This document shows positions 1 through 9,533 of a stretch of DNA of 64,000 nucleotides, one piece after another. Location of the stretch: positions 1 to 64,000 of the forward strand of contig CANIBP010000020.1 in the NCBI GenBank assembly GCA_947466075.1, in the 5' to 3' direction. Made by a program: the position numbers and the translations under genes. Below the pieces are notes generated by a model. The model worked only from the letters and a program-made list of their open reading frames with translations, was not told the origin of the DNA and searched no databases. Every line of letters starts with the position of its first letter. Within the stretch, counting starts at the first letter, position 1. The DNA comes from Verrucomicrobiaceae bacterium (GTDB lineage Bacteria; Verrucomicrobiota; Verrucomicrobiia; Verrucomicrobiales; Verrucomicrobiaceae).

Positions 1-891
1 AACATTCTCATGATCGGGCCTCCTGGCACGGGCAAGTCGATGATAGCTAAACGCATCGCCACCATCATGCCCGGCATGAGCGAGGAAGAAGCCATCGAAA
101 CTACCAAGATTCACAGCGCAGCAGGTTTGCTCAGCGAATCCAGCGCCTTTGTCGCCACGCGCCCGTTTCGTTCGCCGCATCACACCATCAGCGACGCTGG
201 CCTGCTCGGCGGTGGCACCAATCCCGGTCCTGGCGAAGTTTCCCTGGCCCATAATGGCGTCCTGTTTCTGGATGAACTTCCCGAATTCCGTCGCAGCACC
301 CTCGAAGTCCTCCGCCAGCCGCTTGAGGACGGCAAAGTCACCATCTCACGTGCTGCCGGCACCGTCACGTTTCCCGCACAGTTCATGCTCGTCGCAGCTA
401 TGAACCCATGCCCTTGCGGTTACTATGGCGACCTCAAGCGCGAATGCCGCTGCGGTCCGCCCATGATTCAAAGATACCGCCAGCGCATCAGCGGTCCTCT
501 TCTGGATCGCATCGACCTGCATGTGGAAGTGCCGCTCGTCGATTACAAGGCGCTTGCTTCGCACGACGGTGGCGAAGCATCCGAACCTATCCGCAAACGC
601 ATTGAAACTGTGCGTCAGCTTCAGCAGGAACGTTTCGCCAAGCAGCCCGGCGTTCATACCAACAGCAGTATGACGCCCCGTCTCATTAAAAAGCACTGCG
701 AACTCGACAGCGAAGCCGCCGGTTGTCTCGAACACGCCATGGCAGAGATGAATTTCTCCGCCCGTGCGCACGATCGCATTCTCAAAGTCGCCCGCACTCT
801 AGCTGATCTCGGTGGCCATGACAAAATCATCGCCGACAACGTCCTTGAAGCTATCGGCTACCGCACGCTGGACCGGAAGATGTGGGCGTGA
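1..891 (+). CDS. YifB/ComM family Mg-chelatase-like AAA+ ATPase (3' part)
   Basis: The frame is open from base 1, so the first codons lie outside the window and the ATG at base 10 is internal. Visible are Walker A (GPPGTGKS), Walker B ([10 protein letters not shown]), a Cys cluster (CPCGYYGD...CRC) and the C-terminal Mg_chelatase_C helical region ending in TLDRKMWA. This matches the C-terminal 300 or so residues of YifB/ComM, normally about 500 residues with an N-terminal Lon-like domain. ComM homologues act as a hexameric helicase promoting branch migration during natural transformation; whether this one does is inference. It ends 10 bp before the convergent UDP-glucose dehydrogenase gene. 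Confidence 0.93.
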   Translation, partial: NILMIGPPGTGKSMIAKRIATIMPGMSEEEAIETTKIHSAAGLLSESSAFVATRPFRSPHHTISDAGLLGGGTNPGPGEVSLAHNGVLFLDELPEFRRSTLEVLRQPLEDGKVTISRAAGTVTFPAQFMLVAAMNPCPCGYYGDLKRECRCGPPMIQRYRQRISGPLLDRIDLHVEVPLVDYKALASHDGGEASEPIRKRIETVRQLQQERFAKQPGVHTNSSMTPRLIKKHCELDSEAAGCLEHAMAEMNFSARAHDRILKVARTLADLGGHDKIIADNVLEAIGYRTLDRKMWA

Positions 892-901
892 GTTTGTTGG
901 A

Positions 902-2293
902 TCACGTAGCCGGCTCTTGCGGTAGCGGCTTACCGATACTGTAAACCTTAAAGCCGATTTGACGTAGCTTGGCGTGGTCGAGCAGGCTGCGGCCATCAAA
1001 AATCCATGCGGGTTTAACCATGGCCTGATAAATGGCCTCAAAGTCTAGCGCGCGGAACTCATCCCACTCCGTGAGCACCAGTAGCGCGTGCGCTCCTTTG
1101 GCAGCTTGTAAAGCACTGGTGGCGAACTCGACGTTTGGTTCATCGGCCTGGATGGCGAGATCTTTGCAAATCTGCGCGGTGGTGACCTTCGGGTCATAGA
1201 TCGAGACGTTGGCGCGTTCTTCGAGCAGATCGCGACACACATAGATCGCGGCAGACTCACGGGTGTCGTTGGTGTCTTTCTTGAATGCGAAACCGAGCAC
1301 GGCGATGCGCTTGCCGGTGACGGTGTTGAATAGCGTGCGCAACACTCGTTCGGAGAAGCGATGCTTCTGCCAATCATTCATGATGATGACTTGATCCCAA
1401 TAAGCCGCCACTTCCGGTAAGCCGAAGTGTCCGCATAGATAAACGAGATTAAGAACGTCCTTCTGGAAGCAGGAGCCACCAAAGCCGACGGAGGCTTTGA
1501 GGAACTTTGAGCCAATACGCGAATCAGAACCAATGGCGCGCGCGACTTCATCCACGTCAGCGCCGGTTTTTTCACACAAAGCGGAGATGCTGTTGATGGA
1601 GGAGATGCGCTGAGCAAGGAAGGCATTTGCGACAAGCTTGGAGAGTTCGGATGACCACAGATTCGTCGTGAGAATGCGATCACGTGACACCCAGTTCGCA
1701 TAGACGCTAACCAGCGTTTCCACCGCAGCTAGGCCTGCCTCAGTCTGCTCACCGCCGATGAGGATGCGGTCCGGCTTGCTGAGATCCTTGACCGCAGTGC
1801 CTTCCGCAAGGAATTCGGGATTGGAGAGCACTTGATGCCGTAAACCTTTGGCATTCGCGCCGAGAATAGTCTGGATGGCCTCAGCGGTGCGTACTGGAAT
1901 GGTGCTCTTTTCGACGATGATCTTTGGCTCCTCAGCTACTTCAGCGATGGTGCGTGCCACAGACTCAACGAAGCGCAAATCCGCCGCTTTGTGCGCACCG
2001 ACACCGAACGTTTTTGTCGGCGTATTCACGCTGACGAAAATAATGTCCGAGTCGTGGATGCACTCTTTGACCGCAGTCGAGAAGAACAAGTTTCGTCCAC
2101 GTGCCTGACGCACCAGATCATCAAGGCCTGGTTCGTAAATGGGCAGTTCATCCGAATTCCAAGCCGCAATGCGGTCGGCATTGAGGTCCACCACATCAAC
2201 GCGGATGTGGGGGCATTGGGCGGCGATCATCGCCATCGTGGGGCCACCGACATAGCCGGCGCCGATGCAGCAAATTCTCATGGTAGGTATCAC
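902..2293 (-). CDS. ugd: UDP-glucose 6-dehydrogenase
   Basis: This enzyme oxidises UDP-glucose to UDP-glucuronate with two NAD+, supplying precursors for surface polysaccharide. The N-terminal Rossmann motif GAGYVGG, the EKSTIPV and [11 protein letters not shown] segments, the catalytic-Cys motif [10 protein letters not shown] and the C-terminal [14 protein letters not shown] segment are all present. At 463 residues, with the PTMAMIA and VVDLN wording, it looks like the long class otherwise seen in animals and plants rather than the shorter E. coli type. The ORF opens with GTG at 2293; the ATG at 2281 ([10 protein letters not shown]) sits right at the Rossmann fold and is an equally good start. 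No Shine-Dalgarno is visible for either. Confidence 0.93.
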   Translation of the reverse strand: MIPTMRICCIGAGYVGGPTMAMIAAQCPHIRVDVVDLNADRIAAWNSDELPIYEPGLDDLVRQARGRNLFFSTAVKECIHDSDIIFVSVNTPTKTFGVGAHKAADLRFVESVARTIAEVAEEPKIIVEKSTIPVRTAEAIQTILGANAKGLRHQVLSNPEFLAEGTAVKDLSKPDRILIGGEQTEAGLAAVETLVSVYANWVSRDRILTTNLWSSELSKLVANAFLAQRISSINSISALCEKTGADVDEVARAIGSDSRIGSKFLKASVGFGGSCFQKDVLNLVYLCGHFGLPEVAAYWDQVIIMNDWQKHRFSERVLRTLFNTVTGKRIAVLGFAFKKDTNDTRESAAIYVCRDLLEERANVSIYDPKVTTAQICKDLAIQADEPNVEFATSALQAAKGAHALLVLTEWDEFRALDFEAIYQAMVKPAWIFDGRSLLDHAKLRQIGFKVYSIGKPLPQEPAT

Positions 2294-2630
2294 TTTAAGA
2301 TTGGGGCCAATTGGCTGAACAGTTATAGCCAGAGGCTAAGTCGAGTCCATCACACAAAGGCATTTTTAGCTTTCGCATGGACCGTTCGCATTTTTTGAAC
2401 AAACGAACGCATTGGCACCATCTCAATGTCATTCAGCTGCAAAGCGTTGATCAATTGCCGATTGCACTCCAGCCGACTTGCGCCACTCTCACTAGTCTGA
2501 TGAACCTCAAACCTGCCAGCCGAATTGCGATTCGTGCCGTTGTAAAAACGGTGCGCGCCATTTGGCATGCCTAACTCCACGGTTTGAGGAACCTCGCTAA
2601 AGCGATCATCATTTCAAAATTCAATCAGAC
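2294..2630. other. 337-bp intergenic stretch, no supported gene
   Basis: This gap lies between the divergent ugd and DMT transporter genes. Short ORFs exist on both strands (65 and 76 codons) but neither has a recognisable domain, a convincing start or a ribosome binding site, and they overlap each other. It presumably holds promoters for both flanking genes. I see no strong hairpin or repeat. Confidence 0.5.
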
Positions 2631-3572
2631 ATGATGCCAGAAGGTAGCCCTCAGACCGGCACCTCCATGAGCATTCACTCTTCTGAACTCCAATTCCACT
2701 CGCGACGTGGCACGATCGCGATGCTCGTCTCATTGACTTGTTTCACCGGCAATGCCCTGCTGCTGAAGGACCTCTCCTCGCATCGTCATATCGACCCGTG
2801 GATGTCGCTGTGTTTCCGCAGTGTCATCGGACTAGTCATGACGATTGTTCTCTTTGCACCAGCAGGAAGTCTAAAGCTGCGCCGCTCGTTTCAGAGTTGG
2901 CTGCTTGCCTCGCGTGGCGTGCTCGGCGCGCTGGGGACGGCGGCATATTACACTACCATCGGTCCACTTGGAGCGGGGAAGGCTACGCTTATTGGCAATA
3001 CTTGGACCATCTTTGCCGCCATCATGGCCGCCTTCGTTTTGCATGAGAAACTCGGTGTGGTGAAACTCATGGGCATTCTATTGGCGCTGACAGGGCTATG
3101 TCTGCTCACGGGTATGGCCCCAGGCACAATGGCTCAATTCGGGCATCATGAATTGGTTGCGCTGATCGGTGCCGTGCTCGCTGCCGCTGTCGTTGTGGTG
3201 ATTCGTCAACTGACGCGCACGGAGACCAGCGCGACGATCTTCTCATCACAGTGCATCTATGCACTGCTGCTCTCGTTGCCGCTTGCGGCTGCGCATTTCA
3301 CCTCGCTGAATACGATGGACGTTGTCCTACTCGTTGCAGCAGCGTTGTGCGCCAGCATCGGTCAGCTTGCCATGACCGAGGGCTTCCGCTTCCTCTCCGT
3401 TGCGGCGGGGGGAGCCTTTCAGATGACGGTTCCTGTCCTCATTTCTCTCGCCAGCATCCTGTTGTTTGCCGAATCTTTCTCGTTCGCACAGGCTCTTGGT
3501 GGCCTGCTTGTGCTCTGGGGCAGTTACCACACCGTCATAGGCGGCTTTAGCAAGAAGCTTCAAAGCGCATGA
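2631..3572 (+). CDS. DMT-superfamily (EamA) transporter
   Basis: This is an inner-membrane protein of about 313 residues with roughly ten hydrophobic helices in two EamA halves; the first half begins near GTIAMLVSLTCF and the second near HELVALIGAVLAAA. Family members export small metabolites such as amino acids; the substrate cannot be read from sequence. Starts at 2631, 2634 or 2667 (MSIHSS) are all possible because the first 25 residues are hydrophilic. It ends 1 bp before the convergent tamA stop. Confidence 0.85.
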   Translation: MMPEGSPQTGTSMSIHSSELQFHSRRGTIAMLVSLTCFTGNALLLKDLSSHRHIDPWMSLCFRSVIGLVMTIVLFAPAGSLKLRRSFQSWLLASRGVLGALGTAAYYTTIGPLGAGKATLIGNTWTIFAAIMAAFVLHEKLGVVKLMGILLALTGLCLLTGMAPGTMAQFGHHELVALIGAVLAAAVVVVIRQLTRTETSATIFSSQCIYALLLSLPLAAAHFTSLNTMDVVLLVAAALCASIGQLAMTEGFRFLSVAAGGAFQMTVPVLISLASILLFAESFSFAQALGGLLVLWGSYHTVIGGFSKKLQSA

Positions 3573-3573
3573 C

Positions 3574-5610
3574 TCAGAACGCAAACCCCACCGTCACATG
3601 CAAAAAGCCGCTACTCTCCCCCGCCCTGCGGCTCGGATTGTGTCCATAGTCGATGCGAATCGGTCCGAAAGGCAGGTGGTAGCGCAAACCTGCACCGATG
3701 GCCTGCCGGAAGTCGGATGAGTAGGACAGTGGCGTAGCGTTGTTTCCACGTGCGAGGCTGCCGATGTCTCCAAAGAAGGCGAATTCAAAATTCGGCATGA
3801 TTTCATACGAAAACTCGGCGCTTGCGAATAGGGCAGAAGTGCCGCCTAACGGCGTGCCACCAGGTGTTACGGGGCCAAGTCGGCGCTGGCCAAACGAGCG
3901 CACGCTGTTCGGCCCGCCGTTGAACACGCGACTGTCGATGGGGATTTTCTCTGCGGGCGCACCTTGGATCGTTGCCAGTTCTGCACCCGCTGCGAAGCGA
4001 AATTTCTTCGTGATGGGCCGATACCATGCGCCGCGCAGGTCAGTGCGCAGAAAACTCACCCCTGATCCCAAAATATCCGTCGCACTCTCGATGCGTCCCG
4101 ACAGATACCAGCCTTTTTTCGGCAGTACCGGGCTGTCTCGCCGGTCATACATCACATTAGCGCCCAGACTCATCAGTGAGTAGCTCGCGGGGCCAGTTTC
4201 TTTCAGCGTTAGGATCTTGGAGTTGACGCTGTTTGCTGAAGTGCCGACGAATATGGAATAGCTCAGCGCCTGATTCACTCTTCGCGCCACATCCAAGCCC
4301 AGCGCTGTGCCAATGCGGTCGTATTCAAAACGATTGAACTGCTCCAACGCTAGCCGCAGCGTCGCCGCGTGCTGGGAATTAAACACAGCCGGATTGGTAA
4401 CGCTCACAAAGCCCACCGGACCCGCCACGCTGTAGCTCAACTCCGCTGCCAACGTATTGCCCGTGTCACGCCAGTTGGTGTTCTTGTAGGTCACGCCCAT
4501 TTGTCCGCCCAGGAACGTGTCGAAACCCACTTCAAAACCCAGCGCAATCGGTTTCGTCTGCTCACCCGTGATTCGCAGATTGCCTGCAGCCATGTTGCCA
4601 TTTTCAGGCAGCACCTTCGTGTCCAGCAGGGCAAACATGCCGGTATCCAGCGTGCGCTTGAACAAGAAATCTGCTTCTGTTGCTTCGTAAATCTGGCCCG
4701 TCAGCGGTTTGAACTTCGCTAACAGCACGCGTGTCGCACCGCGACTGAAACCCGGATGAGTCGTCACTCTTGCAATGCGAACTCGCTCGCCCGGCAGCAC
4801 ACGAAAAAGCACATCCACCGAGCCGCCACTCTTCCCCAAGGTGTATTCCGCCGCCGTCGTCGCATACAGCCAACCACTCTCCGCGCAGATCGTTTCCAGC
4901 CGTTGCTGAATCTGCTGCACACGTGCCTCATTGAACGGCGTTCCCTGCGCTTCCGTCATCTGCGCCTGCATCTGTTTTTCCAGCTCTGGTGGCGATCCCG
5001 TGATCTCCGCATGCCCAAACACAAACTTCGGCCCCGGCTTGATCTCCAGCGTCAAATCGCGTCGCATATCCGCACCCGTGTTTAAAGCTGGTAGCAGCAA
5101 AGTTTCCGCATTCAAATACCCTTCCGCGCGCAGGCGTCGCTGCACCAGTCCCGCGCCTTGCTGCATGTCTGCTTCCACCCATTGCGGCAGTTTCTTGTCC
5201 ACATCTTCGCGTTCAAGCGTCGGTTTGAGCAGATACTTCTTCAGTTCCTCTTCGGGCAGTGGTGTTTCGCCTTTCAGCGTCACGGTTCCCACTCGCACTG
5301 CCTTTCCTGGCACCGCCGTTAGACGTATGCCACCCGCTTCCATTTTCCACGTCACCTGAGCCTCCGGCCAGCCCGCACGAATGAAATGCTGTCGCACAAA
5401 AAACGCTAAATCATCCGCCAGCGGCTCTCCCGCGACTCCTGTGCCATTCAGTGTGAGCTGATCCATCAGCATCACCTTCAAATCATCCCACTGCGCCTCC
5501 TCCACGCCATCCACTGTCACCACCGTTTTGCCATACTTCACTTCATAAGCCTGTGCCATCTTGAGCATGCCAAGTGTCACCAGCACGCATATCCAATGAG
5601 TGATTCTCAT
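3574..5610 (-). CDS. tamA: TamA/BamA-family outer-membrane protein (Omp85)
   Basis: This is an Omp85-family protein of 678 residues: a signal peptide (MRITHWICVLVTLGML...), POTRA-like repeats over roughly residues 25-340, and a C-terminal 16-strand barrel. Barrel hallmarks are VRSFGQRRLGP (the VRGF-type lid-lock motif), GPIRIDYGHNP and a terminal aromatic residue (VGFAF). Such proteins work with TamB to insert proteins or move lipids at the outer membrane. The start codon overlaps the tamB stop (ATGA), and a strong Shine-Dalgarno lies inside the tamB 3' end, so the two genes are translationally coupled. TamA is preferred over BamA because of the tamB partner. Confidence 0.9.
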   Translation of the reverse strand: MRITHWICVLVTLGMLKMAQAYEVKYGKTVVTVDGVEEAQWDDLKVMLMDQLTLNGTGVAGEPLADDLAFFVRQHFIRAGWPEAQVTWKMEAGGIRLTAVPGKAVRVGTVTLKGETPLPEEELKKYLLKPTLEREDVDKKLPQWVEADMQQGAGLVQRRLRAEGYLNAETLLLPALNTGADMRRDLTLEIKPGPKFVFGHAEITGSPPELEKQMQAQMTEAQGTPFNEARVQQIQQRLETICAESGWLYATTAAEYTLGKSGGSVDVLFRVLPGERVRIARVTTHPGFSRGATRVLLAKFKPLTGQIYEATEADFLFKRTLDTGMFALLDTKVLPENGNMAAGNLRITGEQTKPIALGFEVGFDTFLGGQMGVTYKNTNWRDTGNTLAAELSYSVAGPVGFVSVTNPAVFNSQHAATLRLALEQFNRFEYDRIGTALGLDVARRVNQALSYSIFVGTSANSVNSKILTLKETGPASYSLMSLGANVMYDRRDSPVLPKKGWYLSGRIESATDILGSGVSFLRTDLRGAWYRPITKKFRFAAGAELATIQGAPAEKIPIDSRVFNGGPNSVRSFGQRRLGPVTPGGTPLGGTSALFASAEFSYEIMPNFEFAFFGDIGSLARGNNATPLSYSSDFRQAIGAGLRYHLPFGPIRIDYGHNPSRRAGESSGFLHVTVGFAF

Positions 5611-8600
5611 TGCTTCACCTCCTCATCCATCGCTCTCGCTGCCTGACCAAACCTCAGCACATAACCTAGCAGCGCCTTCATTCGACCCGTTTGCGTGAAT
5701 CGCCCGATGAAGCGCACCTTCGGCGTGATTTCATAGAGCGCCTGCATGCTGTCATTGGCACGATCTGCGCCGGAAGGATTGAAGGACGTGTGCAGACGTG
5801 GTGGTTCGTCGCTCACTGTCTTTTTCTTGTGAAACATTTTCCGATATGTCTCCGAAACGAAGAGAAAGGCTGCGCGCGTCATCGCCTCGCTTGCCATTTG
5901 AGAATTGTCGCCTCCGAGCGTCATTCCCGTGCCCAGCAGTGTCACAATGTCTGCCTCAGAGAGCGGCGGTGTGCTGGTGAAGCGTGTCTTCGGCGCTGCG
6001 GCATCGCCATAGACATAGAGCGAGATGTCATTGCTTCCCACGCGCGACTCACCGCGCACATCCAGCTTCGGCGTGAACGGTTTATCCGGATTCATCGTCA
6101 CCACGCCCTTGGTGATCTTCAAAAGACTGAACGGCAGCTTGAGCACCATGCGGTCCACATTCGCAAAGCCCGTGAGCCTCGGCGCTGCGCCGCTGCCGCC
6201 GAGCGCGATGTCGGCCGAGATCGCTCCATTCACCAAGTTCCCCGCGATGATCACCGGATCACGCGTCTTAACTTTCAGATCAAACGTCCAATCCTTGAGC
6301 ATCGGTGGTAGCGCCAGCTTCTGTTCAGATTTCGACGTGGAAGGCGGCGGTGGTGGTAGTTTTTCACCTTGCTGGATCATGCCCGTCACATTCGGCAACA
6401 GATTCACCTCCTGGAAAATCCGACCGCGCACCGCCTCCACCACGCCACTCACGCGCGCAGCCTTCAGATTGCCCACGCATGCGATGTCGGCATTCGCGCG
6501 CACGCTCGATGTCGGATTCCGCATCACCAGCGCCTCACGCGCCATCAGCGTCAGGTTAAAACTCGGCACCTTGGGATCAGCAGCATCAATCGTCCCACTA
6601 AGCTTCACCTTTCCGCCTGCAAGCATGGCCGAGATGTCCTCCAGCGTCGCTTTGCGATCATGCGTGCGCACCTTCACCCGCACATCCCGCACACTCGGCA
6701 TGTCCGCACTCACAAAGCCGATCTCGGCCGCCTCCATGTCGAGCGACGAATCAATCAGCGGAGCCTTCACCGTTCCGCCCACCTCTGCATGCAGTCGCAA
6801 TTTTGCTGGCACCGACTTCACCACTTCAGGTGCAAACTCGCGCACAAAACTCAAATCACTCTCCGGCAGGTCCAGCGTGGCCTTGAGAGGCAAATCCATC
6901 ACCAAATCCGGCTTCTGGATGAGTTCTGTTAAAACGAGCGGCATCTCCGCTTTTAGCGTCAGCGGCTTCAAGGGCGCTTGATCCACCTTCGCGTCCACCA
7001 CGAGCCGATTCGCCTTCAACGTCGTCAAAAAGTCCACATTCGCCGCCTGGAACGACTTCGGCACACCAGGAGCCTTCAACTCACGCAAACCCAGTTTCAC
7101 CGCCGCATCCAGCGCATCCAATCGACCGCCCACTTTGACCTCCGTGCTCAAAATTCCCGGCGGCACGTCCTTCACGCCCGCCGCTGCAGCGATTTCGTGA
7201 ATCGGCAGATCTTTTGCATTCAGCGCTATATCCAGCGGCAGGCCATTCATCACATCGAATGGAGCGATCACATGCCCGCTCATCAATTGCCGCTCCTTCT
7301 GCCAAAAACTCAGCTCACGCAGATTCGCCATCTTATCGTTCACTGTGCCGCTGGTGATGAGCTTCCACGGCCCCAGTACCACTTCCAGCTTCCCCAACTC
7401 CGCCGTCGTATTCACAAAAGTCGTGCGCAGATCCACATCCGCAGTTTCAGGCATGCCCGCCATCTTCACCGCCTTCGCATTCAGCGTCAGGCTTCCAGGC
7501 TTCAGCTTATGTGGCGATGCATCACCCGCAGCTTCTAGCTTCGCGACCAAGCTTCCGCTTTGAATCACCTGCACCTTAAAAGCCGCCAGCAACCGATTCA
7601 AACTCGTCAACTCCGGCAGCGCGATGTCACCATCCGCCTCAAAGCTCCACGGTGCCTCCAGCTTGGCCTTCGCGGTCAGTTTAATGTGATTCCGCTCATC
7701 CACCACGATGCGGCAGGGCTTCAGCACCACCTCACCTTTGGCCGCCACGGCCTTGATCTCCACCACTGGCAGCGGCGCATCGCCAAACTGGCCGTCCTTC
7801 ACGCTGACATTCATATCAGCATCCAAGTTCATCACATCATTCGCCATGAAGGCTGCTTTGCCCTGCGTCGCGATCTTGGCCTTCACTGGCTTTTCCAGCG
7901 GCGGCAGTCCAACCGTCTGCATCAGCCCAGCTGGATCATCCACCTTCACATTCCAACCCACCTTCACCGGCATCACCTCCTCCATCAGCACCTTCGCATT
8001 CAGCGCCACCGAATTCCCAGCGCCAAGGGCCAAGGGTGGCAGCGTCAGTGTTGCTTCCTTGCCATTGATCGCAAAGTCCGCCGCTAGCTTTGGCAGCTTG
8101 TAAGCCTCAAAGCCCAAGTCGCTGCCATCGACATGCCCAGCCACCTTCGTCGGTGTCGCACCCACACCCGCCGCATCCACTTTGAGTGCCACGAGACCCT
8201 TCACAGGTGGAGGCTTCGCCAAAAGCTGCGTCACATCACGCAGCATCACCTCCGCATGCGATTTCCATGTGATCTTCTGCCATTGAGAAAGATCCTGCGG
8301 CAATTCCGCCTCCGCTGTGACCTCCACCGAGTTCACGCCACGCAGCACCTTCAGTGCCGCGATCTCGGCATGCCCGTTATGCACACGAAACGGCATCACC
8401 ACCGAATCCAGCATCGCCCCAGCCGCCCGCACATCCGCTACACGCATCTCGCCCTTCACACTCAGATTCTCCGGCCCTTCCGCATGCAAATCGACATTCA
8501 CATGCTCAAACGTCACGTCAGGCGGCAGCTTGAACGCCACGAGATCGCCACTGCTGAGTTCAACCAACTTCACATCCGCCACAGCCTTCAACGGCGGCGC

Positions 8601-9398
8601 AAACAGCCCGCTCGCACGCACATCCATCTTCACCACTGCTTTACCAATCGCCGCCTCCACTCCCAGCGTCACCGCATCTTCGCCGAACTTCGTCAAATCC
8701 ACCGCCAGCGATTTTAACTTCGCGCCATACGGCAGATCCAGCCCCGAAATCGACAACGTGCGATCCCCCCAAGCTACATTCGCCTTCACATTCGCCACTC
8801 GCAGATCACCCGGTTCCATCTTGAACTCCGCGCATTCAAAAACGCCCGGCATGCCCTCACCCACTCGCAGCGATAGGCCACGCACCGTGATCTTCCCGCC
8901 ATCCGCCAGCGTCACCACTGCGTTCACATTCTCGATGTCGATCACCTTCGGCCAAACCAGCGGCGGCGGCTTGCCTGCGGTGGCTTTGGGGGCTTCAGGC
9001 GCCTTCGGTTCCGAATTCGGCAGCTTCAGCAGATCCAGCACCACATCGACATTCTTCAAAGCGATGCTCCTCACCACATCGATGTCCCCCGATTGCACCA
9101 GCTTCCAAGTGTCATAATCCACCGCCAGTTCACCGATCGACGCCCGCTCCACCAGCCATCCACTCGCTTCAATGCCACTGAGCTTCAGATCATTCAGCAC
9201 CGAGCCATCCACCTGCCACTTCAGCGTGATTCCCGCCATCTCCGCACCCTTCGGGCCTCCAAAGCCGATCACCCAGCGCAGCAGCGGCGCATGAAACACC
9301 ACCATTAGGACGAGCAGAGCCAAGCCAACGACCAGCAGTCGCTTCATCCACATCCACCAGCGGCGGGTCTTTTTCGTTACATCAGCAGGCACATCCAT
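5607..9398 (-). CDS. tamB: TamB-like translocation/assembly module protein (DUF490)
   Basis: A 1263-residue protein with one N-terminal membrane anchor (around residues 18-40, rich in Leu/Val after RRWWMWMKR). A long series of repetitive beta segments of AsmA/TamB type follows, then a C-terminal DUF490 region with the typical GNDISLYVYGDAAAPKTRF and EADIVTLLGTG wording. TamB spans the periplasm as a beta-taco groove and cooperates with TamA in outer-membrane protein or phospholipid delivery. Here tamB precedes tamA in the transcription unit, the reverse of E. coli tamA-tamB. It is divergent from the M28 peptidase gene. Confidence 0.9.
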   Translation of the reverse strand: MDVPADVTKKTRRWWMWMKRLLVVGLALLVLMVVFHAPLLRWVIGFGGPKGAEMAGITLKWQVDGSVLNDLKLSGIEASGWLVERASIGELAVDYDTWKLVQSGDIDVVRSIALKNVDVVLDLLKLPNSEPKAPEAPKATAGKPPPLVWPKVIDIENVNAVVTLADGGKITVRGLSLRVGEGMPGVFECAEFKMEPGDLRVANVKANVAWGDRTLSISGLDLPYGAKLKSLAVDLTKFGEDAVTLGVEAAIGKAVVKMDVRASGLFAPPLKAVADVKLVELSSGDLVAFKLPPDVTFEHVNVDLHAEGPENLSVKGEMRVADVRAAGAMLDSVVMPFRVHNGHAEIAALKVLRGVNSVEVTAEAELPQDLSQWQKITWKSHAEVMLRDVTQLLAKPPPVKGLVALKVDAAGVGATPTKVAGHVDGSDLGFEAYKLPKLAADFAINGKEATLTLPPLALGAGNSVALNAKVLMEEVMPVKVGWNVKVDDPAGLMQTVGLPPLEKPVKAKIATQGKAAFMANDVMNLDADMNVSVKDGQFGDAPLPVVEIKAVAAKGEVVLKPCRIVVDERNHIKLTAKAKLEAPWSFEADGDIALPELTSLNRLLAAFKVQVIQSGSLVAKLEAAGDASPHKLKPGSLTLNAKAVKMAGMPETADVDLRTTFVNTTAELGKLEVVLGPWKLITSGTVNDKMANLRELSFWQKERQLMSGHVIAPFDVMNGLPLDIALNAKDLPIHEIAAAAGVKDVPPGILSTEVKVGGRLDALDAAVKLGLRELKAPGVPKSFQAANVDFLTTLKANRLVVDAKVDQAPLKPLTLKAEMPLVLTELIQKPDLVMDLPLKATLDLPESDLSFVREFAPEVVKSVPAKLRLHAEVGGTVKAPLIDSSLDMEAAEIGFVSADMPSVRDVRVKVRTHDRKATLEDISAMLAGGKVKLSGTIDAADPKVPSFNLTLMAREALVMRNPTSSVRANADIACVGNLKAARVSGVVEAVRGRIFQEVNLLPNVTGMIQQGEKLPPPPPSTSKSEQKLALPPMLKDWTFDLKVKTRDPVIIAGNLVNGAISADIALGGSGAAPRLTGFANVDRMVLKLPFSLLKITKGVVTMNPDKPFTPKLDVRGESRVGSNDISLYVYGDAAAPKTRFTSTPPLSEADIVTLLGTGMTLGGDNSQMASEAMTRAAFLFVSETYRKMFHKKKTVSDEPPRLHTSFNPSGADRANDSMQALYEITPKVRFIGRFTQTGRMKALLGYVLRFGQAARAMDEEVKQ
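5615..5624 (-). promoter_or_regulatory. Strong Shine-Dalgarno of tamA inside tamB
   Basis: Read on the minus strand, GAGGAGGTGA lies 7 nt before the tamA ATG (core GGAGG) and is itself coding for the last residues of TamB. Most other starts in this window have no such motif, so this one likely fixes efficient coupled translation of tamA. Confidence 0.8.
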
Positions 9399-9533
9399 TC
9401 GATGCCTCAGATTGAAGCAAGTTTAATGCTCAGAAGGGAACGTTTTTCCACTATCTCGCAAATTCCTTCGATGAGAAGTCCAAGCGCAAAGTTTCTGCAA
9501 ACATCTTCGCCCGACGTATGTTCTTTCCCAATC

